Below, in pieces: positions 10,046-19,883 of a stretch of 64,000 nucleotides of DNA. Position 1 is the stretch's first letter; every line of letters starts with the position of its first letter. The notes under the pieces were generated by a model. It was not told the origin of the DNA. It did not search any database and saw nothing but the letters and a program-made list of their open reading frames with translations. This stretch comes from DT-111 sp965263225 (GTDB lineage: Bacteria; Bacteroidota; Bacteroidia; Chitinophagales; Saprospiraceae), in the NCBI GenBank assembly GCA_965263225.1, contig CBDHHG010000055.1:62001-126000 (forward strand), written 5' to 3'. Position numbers and translations under genes: made by a program.

Positions 10046-12925
10046 TTAATTCCTTCTGAAGTTTCTGTAGCGTTCCTCTCTCTGGAGGCGATCCCGCATC
10101 TCTGTTTGATCAGGGGCAGAACCGATACGGAAATGTCTGATATTGTAAGTGAAAGATAACATGAAATACTGTTGCAGCACATTGGTCTGAACATCCTCGA
10201 AGTAAATCTCCGTTACATTTCTGCGTAAGCTGTTGTTTTCCTTCAACAAATCAAATACGGATAAAGTCAGTTCTCCACGTTTGTTTTTGAACAGTTTCGT
10301 ACCAATACTCATATTCCATAAGAAGAAGTTCTGGTCAAAGTCCTCTGCTAGGCCATCATAGAATTGATGTGTCATGGTGGTTCTAAACACGAAATCGGAG
10401 CCTATGATCCATCCCAAACGAGCTCGTGACCTTTGGTTCAAGAAATTGGTATTGCTACCCGTGTTAAGTGTATTACGGACATCATTATAATTGGATCTAG
10501 AGGAGATCGTAAAATCTACCTTGTCGCTGATGTTACTACTCAAAGTCAATCCCAAGCCTGCCGTACTATTATTGGAAAAGTTAGCTTGCCCGTCAATTAA
10601 GCCCGGTACTCGGCTGTAGCTACCCGTCAAATCAAAATTGAGATTGGACTTAATGCCTTTTAACGGTAAACCATACGAGAGGAAAGTGCGGAGATTCCAA
10701 TTTCCTTCTAAATTGACGGGGCGCGTTAGCGTAGCTCCCGGCTCGACATCTAGTTCTGAAAAAATTGGATCGTCGGTGGCTGAAAGAAATAAACTATTGG
10801 CAATATAATTCTGTGTATAACCCGCACTGAGCATAGCAAAAAAAGTAGTCGACTTTTCTACGTTGGTCTCCTGGTATCTGCCCATCAAAGTATGACTAGC
10901 TGACTGTACTAAGTTGGGGTTTCCTATGGTAAGTTGTAATGGATTGGTATTATCCAATACATTTTGTAGCTGTTCTAGGGTAGGTAGTTGCGTTCTGGAG
11001 CGGTAGAATACCCTAATATTTTTCGTTCGCTCAATATTGTAACGAAGCATCATCATGGGTAATACGCTGAAAAAGGTATTCTTCAGCCTTTGTTCCTTTG
11101 GAAAGGTCTGATCGGTGATCAATTGAGCCCACTGGAAATTAGCTCTGGCCATAAACATAAAGTCTCGGCCTTTACGATAGTTGTATCCCCCCCCTATGGT
11201 ATTGGTGAAGTAGTCATTAGAAAATACGTTTGACAACTGCTCGTTCAGCAAATCGTATGCGGCAGTACCCTCAAAAAAGTCCAATACTTCCTGGTCGGAT
11301 TCCTCTTGCTGCCAGGAAGATTGCAGATTAAACATGAGGGTTTGATTATTTCCTAATGGCTCCGTGTAGGAGAAATTAAGGGCGTTATTCCAGGTATGGC
11401 TGTTGAGATTAGAAAGCTGATCCAAGGTATCTATAGAGATCGGTGGTGGAGCGAAAAAGGCATTTTCAGATCCTAGTAAACTCTCACCACGTTTTTGATT
11501 GTAGCCAGTTGATAAATTGATCGAATAAGTCCTGCGTGAATTCTTAAAGCGATGTCTAAACAAGAAATTGTTGTTGAAGTTCACCCCGGTTAAATCCGAA
11601 CTAAATAGATTGTCACTTCGATTCAACAACAAATCATCCAAAGTGCTGAAGCCTAAAGTTACAGAAGAGCCGTCATTTTGCTGGACGCTCAATCTAGGTC
11701 GCATAATGATGGAATTCAGCGAATCAATTTTAATATCCAATCGCATATTTACACGATGGTTGATATTGTCTGTAAGGCTCTCGGTTCCTTCCGAGTAAAT
11801 CTCGCTTACATCTGATACATCTACAAAAGTTCGTTCCAAATCTTCAAGGGCCTCATTGGTAGAGGAATTAAAGAAGTAACTCCCGCTCAGCTCCACATTC
11901 TTACCCCACTTATCACTGTAGTTGAGACCAAAAGCATGTGTTTCGGCAATACCTCCGGACTGTTGGACCAAAAAATCACTAGCCGAAGATCCTCCGCCGC
12001 CACGGCCACCACGGCCGCCGCCACCACCACGTCGGCCGCGGCCACCACGGCCGCCACGGCTTCCGCCACTCAATACTCCTAATAAATCCTCGGAAGAGAA
12101 GTTCTGTTTATTGATATTGTTGGTGAGCCCAATAATGGAAAGCCGCTGATTGCCATTAAAGATATTCACATTACCTTCTACGAGATAGCGATCATCCGTG
12201 CCGTACCCACCTGAGACTTTACCAAACTGGCCCACATTCATTCCAGGGCGGGTAATGATGTTGATGGTCTTGGTGGTATTGCCGTCATCAAAGCCGCTGA
12301 ACTGAGCTTGGTCACTTTGCTGATCAAAGATCTGCACTCTTTCAATGACTTCTGCTGGCAAATTCCGCAAAGCAGCCGTGGGATCATTCCCAAAGAAGGT
12401 ACGCCCATCTACCAGGACTTCCTTGACATCCTCCCCCTGTGCCTGGACTTTCCCGTCCTCCACTACTACGGAAGGCATCTTCTCGATCAGGTCCTCCGCA
12501 CTGGCATCCGGCAAGGTTTTAAAAGCATTCGCATTAAATTGGACCGTATCTTCATTCTGCGTGGCAATGGGTATCTTTTCCTTTACCTCTACTTCGACTA
12601 AGTCCACTGCGGAAGTCTTCAAGAAAACCACCCCATAGCTAAAGTCAGCACCGTCTACTTCTATGTTACGGTCAATCGTTTCATATCCTAAAAAGGATAC
12701 ATTCATTCTATATTTCCCATTCTTAACCTTTTCCATCATAAAATAGCCCCTATCATCAGTAATTGCGGATTTTACTTCTTTGTTATTTTGGTCCAATAAG
12801 AGTACATAAGCACCAGTTAAAGGAGCTCGTCCTTCTTTAGCGATCACTTTACCAGTTACCTGAAAGCCTTGTGCGTAGGACAAGGTAGTGAGGAATAAAA
12901 AAACGGGGATAAAGGAAAATTTCAT
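10046..12925 (-). CDS. Outer-membrane beta-barrel protein, TonB-dependent-receptor-like
   Basis: The 959-residue protein has a Sec signal (MKFSFIPVFLFLTTLSYAQ), a CarboxypepD-regulatory-like domain at about residues 22-110, a plug-like region at about 130-230 (DASAEDLIEKMPSVVVEDGK), and a long beta-barrel to the C-terminus. This order is typical of the Bacteroidota outer-membrane beta-barrel family. A run of about 27 residues made almost only of Gly and Arg interrupts the early barrel, encoded near 11990-12065. The lipoprotein 71 bases downstream also carries RG-rich stretches. The transported or bound ligand is not evident. Confidence 0.85.
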   Translation of the reverse strand: MKFSFIPVFLFLTTLSYAQGFQVTGKVIAKEGRAPLTGAYVLLLDQNNKEVKSAITDDRGYFMMEKVKNGKYRMNVSFLGYETIDRNIEVDGADFSYGVVFLKTSAVDLVEVEVKEKIPIATQNEDTVQFNANAFKTLPDASAEDLIEKMPSVVVEDGKVQAQGEDVKEVLVDGRTFFGNDPTAALRNLPAEVIERVQIFDQQSDQAQFSGFDDGNTTKTINIITRPGMNVGQFGKVSGGYGTDDRYLVEGNVNIFNGNQRLSIIGLTNNINKQNFSSEDLLGVLSGGSRGGRGGRGRRGGGGGRGGRGGGGSSASDFLVQQSGGIAETHAFGLNYSDKWGKNVELSGSYFFNSSTNEALEDLERTFVDVSDVSEIYSEGTESLTDNINHRVNMRLDIKIDSLNSIIMRPRLSVQQNDGSSVTLGFSTLDDLLLNRSDNLFSSDLTGVNFNNNFLFRHRFKNSRRTYSINLSTGYNQKRGESLLGSENAFFAPPPISIDTLDQLSNLNSHTWNNALNFSYTEPLGNNQTLMFNLQSSWQQEESDQEVLDFFEGTAAYDLLNEQLSNVFSNDYFTNTIGGGYNYRKGRDFMFMARANFQWAQLITDQTFPKEQRLKNTFFSVLPMMMLRYNIERTKNIRVFYRSRTQLPTLEQLQNVLDNTNPLQLTIGNPNLVQSASHTLMGRYQETNVEKSTTFFAMLSAGYTQNYIANSLFLSATDDPIFSELDVEPGATLTRPVNLEGNWNLRTFLSYGLPLKGIKSNLNFDLTGSYSRVPGLIDGQANFSNNSTAGLGLTLSSNISDKVDFTISSRSNYNDVRNTLNTGSNTNFLNQRSRARLGWIIGSDFVFRTTMTHQFYDGLAEDFDQNFFLWNMSIGTKLFKNKRGELTLSVFDLLKENNSLRRNVTEIYFEDVQTNVLQQYFMLSFTYNIRHFRIGSAPDQTEMRDRLQREERYRNFRRN

Positions 12926-13034
12926 AGTCGGATATTAACGGTGGTTTAAGTCTGCATAAAAAAAGCGTAGTTTGAACAACTCCACCTTTAGACAAAGTCT
13001 GATCTGACTTTTTTCCTTTTCGTAAAAATTTACC

Positions 13035-13322
13035 TTAGAAAGTAACCTGTAGGGATTTCTTTTCCTTGCTACGAAGCACCACTACCGTAGTAGTGTCTCC
13101 TTTCTTATATTTCCCTAAACCTTCTATATAATCGCAAATATCCTTTTCCTCGTTCAAGCGCCCTATCATATCCATATTGATCGTGTAATTCACTTTTGAA
13201 GGGTCAATCGTGGGATTCTCCACATACTTCTTGGAACCCAATAGCCCCATTTCCTCCCCAGGAAAACCAATGAATAGATAGTTATTATTCTTAGCATGTC
13301 CTTTTTCCCTAGTAATCACCAT
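13035..13322 (-). pseudogene. Remnant of an M28 zinc aminopeptidase
   Basis: The 95-residue ORF contains YLFIGFPGEEMGLLGSKKYV and TINMDMIGRLNEEK, the central metal-binding blocks of M28 peptidases. The sequence then jumps to KGDTTTVVVLRSKEKKSLQV, which looks like the end of the PDZ domain that terminates long Bacteroidota M28 proteins. The N-terminal half and the segment between these blocks are missing, so the gene has lost its 5' end and suffered an internal deletion. No compensating ORF is present upstream. Confidence 0.65.
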
Positions 13323-13508
13323 TTAACTTGGATCAAAGCCCAAGGGATTCCAAATGCTACCTGGCTTTTGCTCATTTTTCTACAGAAAACTTACACGGGC
13401 GCTTCTTTACAGCTCTCTACTTGAATTTTTTCGATTTTTTTCCAGCAAGGCGGTTACCTTTTTCCTTTTCATTCGATTAACCATCAAATCGTATCAATCA
13501 AACGCTTG

Positions 13509-15797
13509 ATGGAAAGTAAGTTTTTTATCGCGCTCTTAATGTTCGTTCTTATTGTAAGGTTGTCCGCTCAACCTTATCCAGTGGATGCATTTGTGCGAAT
13601 GCATCCACCTTTTTCTCCTTATTTGGATGACTGGAGTTCGCCAGCCACATCTCCCATAAGTTTGCAGCTGCGCTTACAAGATCCCAGTGAAGATCAATAC
13701 CCAGTCCAGCTGCGAATGAGTTGGCTAGGGCAAGGAATCAGGGTCACTACCAAAACCGATTTTCCAAGAGAACCCTTATTACTGGATTATGGCGTCCCTT
13801 TGGAGCTAAGGGGTTCCGACTTGGCCGCTTACTTGGATTGGAATAATTTACAACTCGAAGGTATCGACCTGAACACCCTGTACCAGAATGGAGGGCGGCT
13901 CCCAGAAGGCATCTACAACTTTTGCGTTGAGGTTTTAGATGCACAGCGCCCCAATGAAGCGCCCTTATCCAACCAAGCTTGCATCCTTGTCCAGTTAGAC
14001 TTACTTCCTCCTCCACAGCTTTTGTCTCCCACGGCAGAACAGCACATTAAGGAGTTGCCCATCAACTTTCAGTGGGTCCCTCAGCATGTTGGCAACTTCC
14101 CAGTGCAATATAATTTGCGGTTGTATGAGAAGCGCCCTGGCTTAAGCAACCTACAAATACTCAATAATACTCCACCATTGTTCTCGGTCAATACCCAAGG
14201 TAGCACCCATTTTTTATATGATTGGGATGAACCAGCTTTAGCATCAGGGATGAGTTATTTGGTACAGATACAAATAGAAGATGTACTGGAAAAGCATCAT
14301 TTTCAAGCTCAAGGACTAAGTGAAGTATATGCCTTCCACTTTGGTGAAGCGCAAGCAACTTCTGTATGTCAATTGACTTCTCCATCGGTACAAGTACATC
14401 TACAAGATAGCCAAAGCCTGCTGGTGCTTTGGTCGAAAATTGCCCAAAGCGATGGTTATGAAATCCAAGTGGCTTCTGATAGTAATTTTCTAGAAAACAT
14501 ATCCATTCAATATACCCATAGCGTGACAGATACATTTGTGAACTTCTCTGGCTTGGTTCCTCAGGGTTCTTACTTTGTAAGAACTCGGGCAATAGCCGGA
14601 GAATGTTTTTCTGCCTTTACTCAACTTGGGCCTATTACAGTTAGCTCGCGCTGCCAATCCAGGCCAGAATTGGATATTATTGCCTACAGTTGTGGCATTG
14701 AAGATGAAGAAATCACCCTGGGGATACCGTCCTCTATCTTAGAGCTACAAGCGGGGGACAGTATTTGGGCCCATCATTTCCCGGTAGTAATCACGGAAGT
14801 ATATGGCCATGGTCCATTCTCTGGAAAAGCCTATGGCCACCTAGCCTATCTCCGTCAAGCTCAAGTAAACTTCCAACTTCAAAATATAGAAGTTGATCAA
14901 TACTGTAGATTGGTTAGTGGTCAATTAGTTGTAACAGGTGGAGGAATTAAAGTACTTGGCACCAACGACTTGGCCCTTTTGAATGAGATTCTTAGTAGCC
15001 TTGATGCGATGGAGGATTGGCTAGCGACTTCCGAGGTAGTGCTATCTGCTATTGACCAATTCATTGCAGCACTTGAAAATTATCTACCTCAAGAGATCAT
15101 CGACAATCTCATCCAAGCCCAGCATGCCGCAAAAGCGGCCCAAGAAGCTTATGAATCCGCTTTAGGCTCTGACGACCCGGATGCCCTCCAAGCCGCGAAA
15201 GAGGCACTAGATGAGACTTCGGCGAATCTCAAGGAGGCTTTGGAAAGCTACAAAGAAGCCTTACTCCATTTCCTCCGAACGTGGTTAGAAATAGCGGTAC
15301 AGGTGTTTACTGATTTACTGCAAGATTGCCTGTGGAGTCAGTTGAAAACAGCCTACCAAGTAGCAGGAAACAACTTGCAAAACCTGATCAAGACCGATAC
15401 AGAAGTTGCTCTAAATAGTCTCCCCGCTTTTGCTGGGAATTTGCAACCCTTGTATAATGAATCAGAGTTAGTCATCATTGAGTCAGCACATTCTGCACAG
15501 CCCGAAGCATTTGACCAGTTGTCGTCCGAATTCTACTCAAGGGAAATGGATTATTTACTTTGTCATACCCTGAAGAGACTTGAGACTGAAATTCAAAGCC
15601 CGGAAACGGTCGCCGCCTTTCAGCAAGTGCTAGAAGAAATCAATGCCCGTTCGCTAGCAGCCATTGGGGAGGCCATCAGTGTAGGCGTGCCAACCGAAGA
15701 AATAGTTCAAGAAGTAAAAGGGCTCATCTTTGAGGACTTGCAGCTATTGATAAAGCGAAGTAGCTATCCCTCCTCCATTAGCCTGTCTAGCGAATAA
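13509..15797 (+). CDS. Secreted TANFOR-like protein with FnIII-like domain
   Basis: The 762-residue protein has a signal peptide ending LIVRLSAQ. The mature start, with FVRMHPPFSPYLDDW, resembles the TANFOR domain of Bacteroidota surface proteins. Residues about 170-300 form beta-sandwich repeats with fibronectin III character (FQWVPQHVGNFPVQYNLRLY; LVLWSKIAQSDGYEIQV). The C-terminal third is alpha-helical and Ala/Glu-rich (AAKAAQEAYESALGSDD), a likely coiled coil. The ATG at 13509 was chosen over the preceding TTG. It is 11 bases from the next large gene and is probably co-transcribed with it, so a role in presenting or exporting that product is plausible but unproven. Confidence 0.7.
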   Translation: MESKFFIALLMFVLIVRLSAQPYPVDAFVRMHPPFSPYLDDWSSPATSPISLQLRLQDPSEDQYPVQLRMSWLGQGIRVTTKTDFPREPLLLDYGVPLELRGSDLAAYLDWNNLQLEGIDLNTLYQNGGRLPEGIYNFCVEVLDAQRPNEAPLSNQACILVQLDLLPPPQLLSPTAEQHIKELPINFQWVPQHVGNFPVQYNLRLYEKRPGLSNLQILNNTPPLFSVNTQGSTHFLYDWDEPALASGMSYLVQIQIEDVLEKHHFQAQGLSEVYAFHFGEAQATSVCQLTSPSVQVHLQDSQSLLVLWSKIAQSDGYEIQVASDSNFLENISIQYTHSVTDTFVNFSGLVPQGSYFVRTRAIAGECFSAFTQLGPITVSSRCQSRPELDIIAYSCGIEDEEITLGIPSSILELQAGDSIWAHHFPVVITEVYGHGPFSGKAYGHLAYLRQAQVNFQLQNIEVDQYCRLVSGQLVVTGGGIKVLGTNDLALLNEILSSLDAMEDWLATSEVVLSAIDQFIAALENYLPQEIIDNLIQAQHAAKAAQEAYESALGSDDPDALQAAKEALDETSANLKEALESYKEALLHFLRTWLEIAVQVFTDLLQDCLWSQLKTAYQVAGNNLQNLIKTDTEVALNSLPAFAGNLQPLYNESELVIIESAHSAQPEAFDQLSSEFYSREMDYLLCHTLKRLETEIQSPETVAAFQQVLEEINARSLAAIGEAISVGVPTEEIVQEVKGLIFEDLQLLIKRSSYPSSISLSSE

Positions 15798-15808
15798 GAT
15801 CAAAAGTC

Positions 15809-18800
15809 ATGAGCAATAGAAACATATTTCTCCTTTTCATTAGTCTGCTATCACTACCAGGATTAATCTCGGCAAGTGATATCGAATATCTGACACACCT
15901 GGAACGACAACTACAAAAACTCAGGGAGTATAACCACAACTGTATTCTGAATCAACAACCGGAGCAGCAGGTATATTTCTTTATTTACGAACCCGGGAAG
16001 TCCCTTGATTTCAAGGAAATTGCGGCAAGTTATGACTGGTTTAATTACTATCTCCTTCCAGAATCTGGAGCAGGGTTATTTGATGAACATAGTCTGACCT
16101 ATCTCAACAATCAACTGAAAGCCTTCAATCAGGTCGGCGAAGAAGTCCCACATGGATATCCAGAACCCGTAGAAGTCTACGCCTTCTTCATCAATGATTT
16201 TAAAGGATATATCAATGCCGAAGCAAGTCAGTTAGTGAATAATGAGCACGGATCAGTATTAGAATATCTGGCACAAGGAAAAGGTAGCGTAGGTACAGAA
16301 GCCTACCAGGATTACAAAGCTTATCATACGGCTCTTCAGGAGCGTGTTAATCAATTCGATTTTGGAGTTGATGGTGACAAACTCTTGGTTTACGGTTCTG
16401 GTTTCAAGGCCTATCAGTGGAAAAACCAGTACGAACGCATCTATACCATCAACACCAGTGTCAAGGGTGCCTTCCTTGAAGCTTCCTCAGCCTGCCGTAC
16501 AAGTTATCAAAAGGAAAAATGGAAACAACGGCAGTTTCCCTTTCATTTCCCCACCAGCTCGAAAGCCTCCAGACATTTTGCTAATGCTATCTTATCCCAA
16601 CTGGAATTTCTTAGTTCACCCAGCTTGCAACAAACCTGTACGGACTGTGGACCTGAACTAGCTGGTTACTTGGAAGCACTATGGGACCCAACAGCAAGGG
16701 ATTTTTTAAGGGACAGATGTGAACAATTAAAGGGTTTTCCGGAGCGGCTAGCGCATGCCTTTAAGATCGCTCAATTTATACAGAGCTTGGGCAGTGTGTA
16801 TAATGATTATAGCGCTCAAACCCTCCCACCTGACGAATACAACTGGAGTGGTGCCTGGGAAGAATATCTTGCCTTTGAGGCAACTCTAAATCATCATGAA
16901 ACTGAAATTTCTAGCGCCCATGAAAGACTTAGAGAAGCCATTGCGAAAGCAGATTGGTATCAAGTCTTTCTATCCTTATATCATTTTAAACGCCCGGTCT
17001 TCTTTGAGACCTTACCCGTGAAAGATAGAATTGCGGCCTTAGAAGTCTTGTCCGCTGGTCCAATGTTAGGCTATTGGCTCTTAGGAAATCATGAAGCCTT
17101 AGTTTTGTCACTTTTAGATAAAATCCCCGCGGAACCGCTATATATAGAGCAGTTACTTACTGAATTGCGTTCTAGTCCGGGTCTGCTCCAGGTTTTGTTC
17201 CAAAAGATTAATAATCACTGGGTTGGGGAAGCAAGTCGACTCAAGTTTGTGAACTGCCTGCATCAACTGGTGAAGAAACGTCCTGCCATACACCAAGTTA
17301 GCACTCCTCATACACTAATCTGGGATCTTCCTGACCAGTACGTGCTTAACTCTTTTGACTATGATGTCGAGTTCACCGCAGCAGGTTTACTTGATTTTTC
17401 CTTCAAAAAATGCACGGCAGTTAACGATGCTCATACCACAGTGCAGTTTGGAAACTACCCTAGACCTTTTTGCACTGAAAAAGAAACAGAGATTTGGCAA
17501 GATATTGATCCCTTTTCCCTGATAGATATCGCCGTGATAGATCGGCTAACAGTTATAGATGTCTGCGGCCCCACTGGTTGCCAAGGCAAGCTTTTCAAAC
17601 AGGTACCCGCCATTCTCGCCGCCTATCTAATCCATCAAACTTCCATCGATGATCAGTTCGAACAGGTGATGACTACCCTGGAATTGGTTGGTTTAGGATT
17701 AGGGGTTGGAGAATTAACCCTGGCACTGAAATTGGGTAGCCAATTACGCCTGATGATCGCAGGCTACATACTTGCTTCGGATTTAGGTTCAATTGTGGTT
17801 TCCAGTGAAGCATTTCAGGCTTACTTATTAGCGGAACTAGGAGAAGAGGAAGGACAAAAGTTATATGAAAATTTGCTCTTCTTCAATACGATCAATGCCG
17901 TCCTAACGGGAGCAGTAGGGCTAATTGCTATTGATGATGCAGCAAAGGCGGTAGCCTCCATTGACAAGTTGAAGGATATCGGAATAAATCTAGAGCAGAT
18001 TGAGGACCAACTAGGGTATTCCCTAGGTAACCTAAGCGGTAAAGAACTGAAGCAGCTTGCTCAATCCATGCGGAGGGAGTTGAACTCTACCCAGGAGGGC
18101 AGAGATGCTCTGCGTATTGCAAAATCAGGATTAGGGCTAGATGAACTTGCTCTCTTCATAAACCAATTAAAGAATGCTGGAGCTTCGGAGGAGCTAATCA
18201 ATCGGATCATCTTATTGCCCTTAGATGACGTAGAGCTCCTCCTCTCCCAGCTCCTACGTAATAACTTTCGGCTCATTCCAAAATTTAACAGCACTACTGA
18301 CCTGGTAGATATTTGGCAATCCTATCGAAAAGGAAATCAATGGGAGGACCTGCTGGAATGGGATGAAGACGGTTTTTACCAGCATTTCAGTGACTTAGAT
18401 ATGAGCCGCTCCCTCCGGGATCTCTTCCAGGCTCACCCTCGAATGATGCCATCATACAAGGTACTAGCGGGAGATGGGACCTTCGATTATCTACCTTTCC
18501 GAACCAATGTTGATGACATAAAGAGCATAGACGAGTACTTACAGGTCTATCCAGAACGTTTGCCGCAACTGGAAAGTGATTTTCTAGCTGCCCAAGACAA
18601 AAAAGCTTTTATTCGGCAGCTGCTAGGCCCCGGTCAAGCAGGAGCCAAGATTTCGCATAGAGTAAGAGGATTGTGGGAGTCTATCGACATACGTTATCAG
18701 CCCTCTGATGTCATCTTATCAGAATTTAAACTGGCTCCTCACCTGATGTTGACGGAAGTCTATCCTTTACAAGGAGGCAAGGCGGGACACTACAAACGAT

Positions 18801-19315
18801 ATTGGGAGCCTGCCACCCATACTTTTGTCCTAGATGAAGGATTCAGATATGATGCCCCAAAATGGGTTAAGGATGTCCCTATACCACTGATAGAAGGTAA
18901 AGGCATTCCTACCTCAACCTATGTGACTCTTCGCCAAATGAAATATCTACAGATTCCGGACGGAAGTCTTCAAAAACTAAAGTTAAGTCTGGTTCAGAAT
19001 GCCGAAATTATGAGAGATATTTACTTTATCATGCAAGAACACAATTTACTGCATCTACAGGAAGCTGGGGAATATCTCTTACAAAAGAGCGGAATCCAGT
19101 ATGCTGTGACATTGCTCAAGCAGGCAGGGTACGACATTGATCAGGTAAAAATTCTAAATGAAGGCTACACGCACTACAGAACAACACGAGAAATTCGAGA
19201 TAAAAATCATGTCACAGAGATCACCGAACAATGGCTACAGCAAAATAACCTAAGCTGGAATAGTAAGTTTTATATACATTTCAATGTAATATTGGAGTTA
19301 ACGCCAATCCCCTAG
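15809..19315 (+). CDS. Very large secreted protein, candidate polymorphic-toxin-like
   Basis: The 1168-residue product begins with a Sec signal (ending LPGLISAS). It has no domain I can name. The middle (about residues 615-690) contains hydrophobic helices such as GLGVGELTLALKLGSQLRLM, followed by a charged helical region and a compact C-terminal segment of about 170 residues that starts after DEGFRYDAPKWVKDVPIPL. The layout of exported leader, long body, hydrophobic pre-toxin-like region, distinct C-terminal tip and small downstream gene resembles polymorphic toxins with their immunity genes. No catalytic motif is visible, so this is an inference from architecture. Confidence 0.5.
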   Translation: MSNRNIFLLFISLLSLPGLISASDIEYLTHLERQLQKLREYNHNCILNQQPEQQVYFFIYEPGKSLDFKEIAASYDWFNYYLLPESGAGLFDEHSLTYLNNQLKAFNQVGEEVPHGYPEPVEVYAFFINDFKGYINAEASQLVNNEHGSVLEYLAQGKGSVGTEAYQDYKAYHTALQERVNQFDFGVDGDKLLVYGSGFKAYQWKNQYERIYTINTSVKGAFLEASSACRTSYQKEKWKQRQFPFHFPTSSKASRHFANAILSQLEFLSSPSLQQTCTDCGPELAGYLEALWDPTARDFLRDRCEQLKGFPERLAHAFKIAQFIQSLGSVYNDYSAQTLPPDEYNWSGAWEEYLAFEATLNHHETEISSAHERLREAIAKADWYQVFLSLYHFKRPVFFETLPVKDRIAALEVLSAGPMLGYWLLGNHEALVLSLLDKIPAEPLYIEQLLTELRSSPGLLQVLFQKINNHWVGEASRLKFVNCLHQLVKKRPAIHQVSTPHTLIWDLPDQYVLNSFDYDVEFTAAGLLDFSFKKCTAVNDAHTTVQFGNYPRPFCTEKETEIWQDIDPFSLIDIAVIDRLTVIDVCGPTGCQGKLFKQVPAILAAYLIHQTSIDDQFEQVMTTLELVGLGLGVGELTLALKLGSQLRLMIAGYILASDLGSIVVSSEAFQAYLLAELGEEEGQKLYENLLFFNTINAVLTGAVGLIAIDDAAKAVASIDKLKDIGINLEQIEDQLGYSLGNLSGKELKQLAQSMRRELNSTQEGRDALRIAKSGLGLDELALFINQLKNAGASEELINRIILLPLDDVELLLSQLLRNNFRLIPKFNSTTDLVDIWQSYRKGNQWEDLLEWDEDGFYQHFSDLDMSRSLRDLFQAHPRMMPSYKVLAGDGTFDYLPFRTNVDDIKSIDEYLQVYPERLPQLESDFLAAQDKKAFIRQLLGPGQAGAKISHRVRGLWESIDIRYQPSDVILSEFKLAPHLMLTEVYPLQGGKAGHYKRYWEPATHTFVLDEGFRYDAPKWVKDVPIPLIEGKGIPTSTYVTLRQMKYLQIPDGSLQKLKLSLVQNAEIMRDIYFIMQEHNLLHLQEAGEYLLQKSGIQYAVTLLKQAGYDIDQVKILNEGYTHYRTTREIRDKNHVTEITEQWLQQNNLSWNSKFYIHFNVILELTPIP

Positions 19316-19346
19316 GATTTGAATTGAGCAAAAAATAGATGAATTG

Positions 19347-19880
19347 ATGAAGGTTGATATTCTAGTATTGGAAGAAGATCTTAAACGCTTTAATAATGCA
19401 GTGGAGTTTTTTCGAGTACGATCTTTGATTAGAGAGCTGCAGGAAAATGGTCAATCACCCAAAATCATCACCTCCCTAGATCAAATGGAGGATGACACTT
19501 ACTACCTCTTGGTACTAACTTCTCTTTATCAGTCAAGTTGGCGAGAAAAGAGTCCAAGTATAATTGTTTTGGGAGGATCTATGTCTGATGTTTTTCAGGG
19601 TTCTAAGGAGTTTAATTTTGCAGGAATTTGTCGACACATACATTTTATGAACAGAAGCCCTCTTCTCTTTGGGCACCCGGTCGTAGGGCGTAAACTAGAC
19701 GTAGTGGATAGTGAAAACCTGGAGGGAGAGGACCTAGGAAAGGGAGAGGTCTTCGCTTTAATGCATGCAAAAGAATTGGAGCCAAACGGCTTAATTCCTT
19801 TCCTGCTAGATTATCTTAAGGTATATGATGAACTAGGATTAAAGCACAGAAGTATACCAGTATTCAACAGGCGATCATGA
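19347..19880 (+). CDS. Small cytosolic protein, candidate immunity partner
   Basis: The 177-residue protein has no signal peptide and no recognisable family. It starts MKVDILVLEEDLKRFNNAVE; the ATG at 19347 is preferred over an upstream TTG. It lies 31 bases after the giant secreted protein on the same strand and is convergent with the LytTR regulator gene, ending 4 bases before it. The size, position and lack of a signal fit an immunity protein for the upstream C-terminal domain, but nothing in the sequence proves this. Confidence 0.5.
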   Translation: MKVDILVLEEDLKRFNNAVEFFRVRSLIRELQENGQSPKIITSLDQMEDDTYYLLVLTSLYQSSWREKSPSIIVLGGSMSDVFQGSKEFNFAGICRHIHFMNRSPLLFGHPVVGRKLDVVDSENLEGEDLGKGEVFALMHAKELEPNGLIPFLLDYLKVYDELGLKHRSIPVFNRRS

Positions 19881-19883
19881 AGT

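Noticed and set aside
11887..12149. Ala-rich and Pro/Arg-rich ORFs over the GC-rich tract
   Set aside because: They are shadows of the Gly/Arg-encoding part of the outer-membrane barrel gene.
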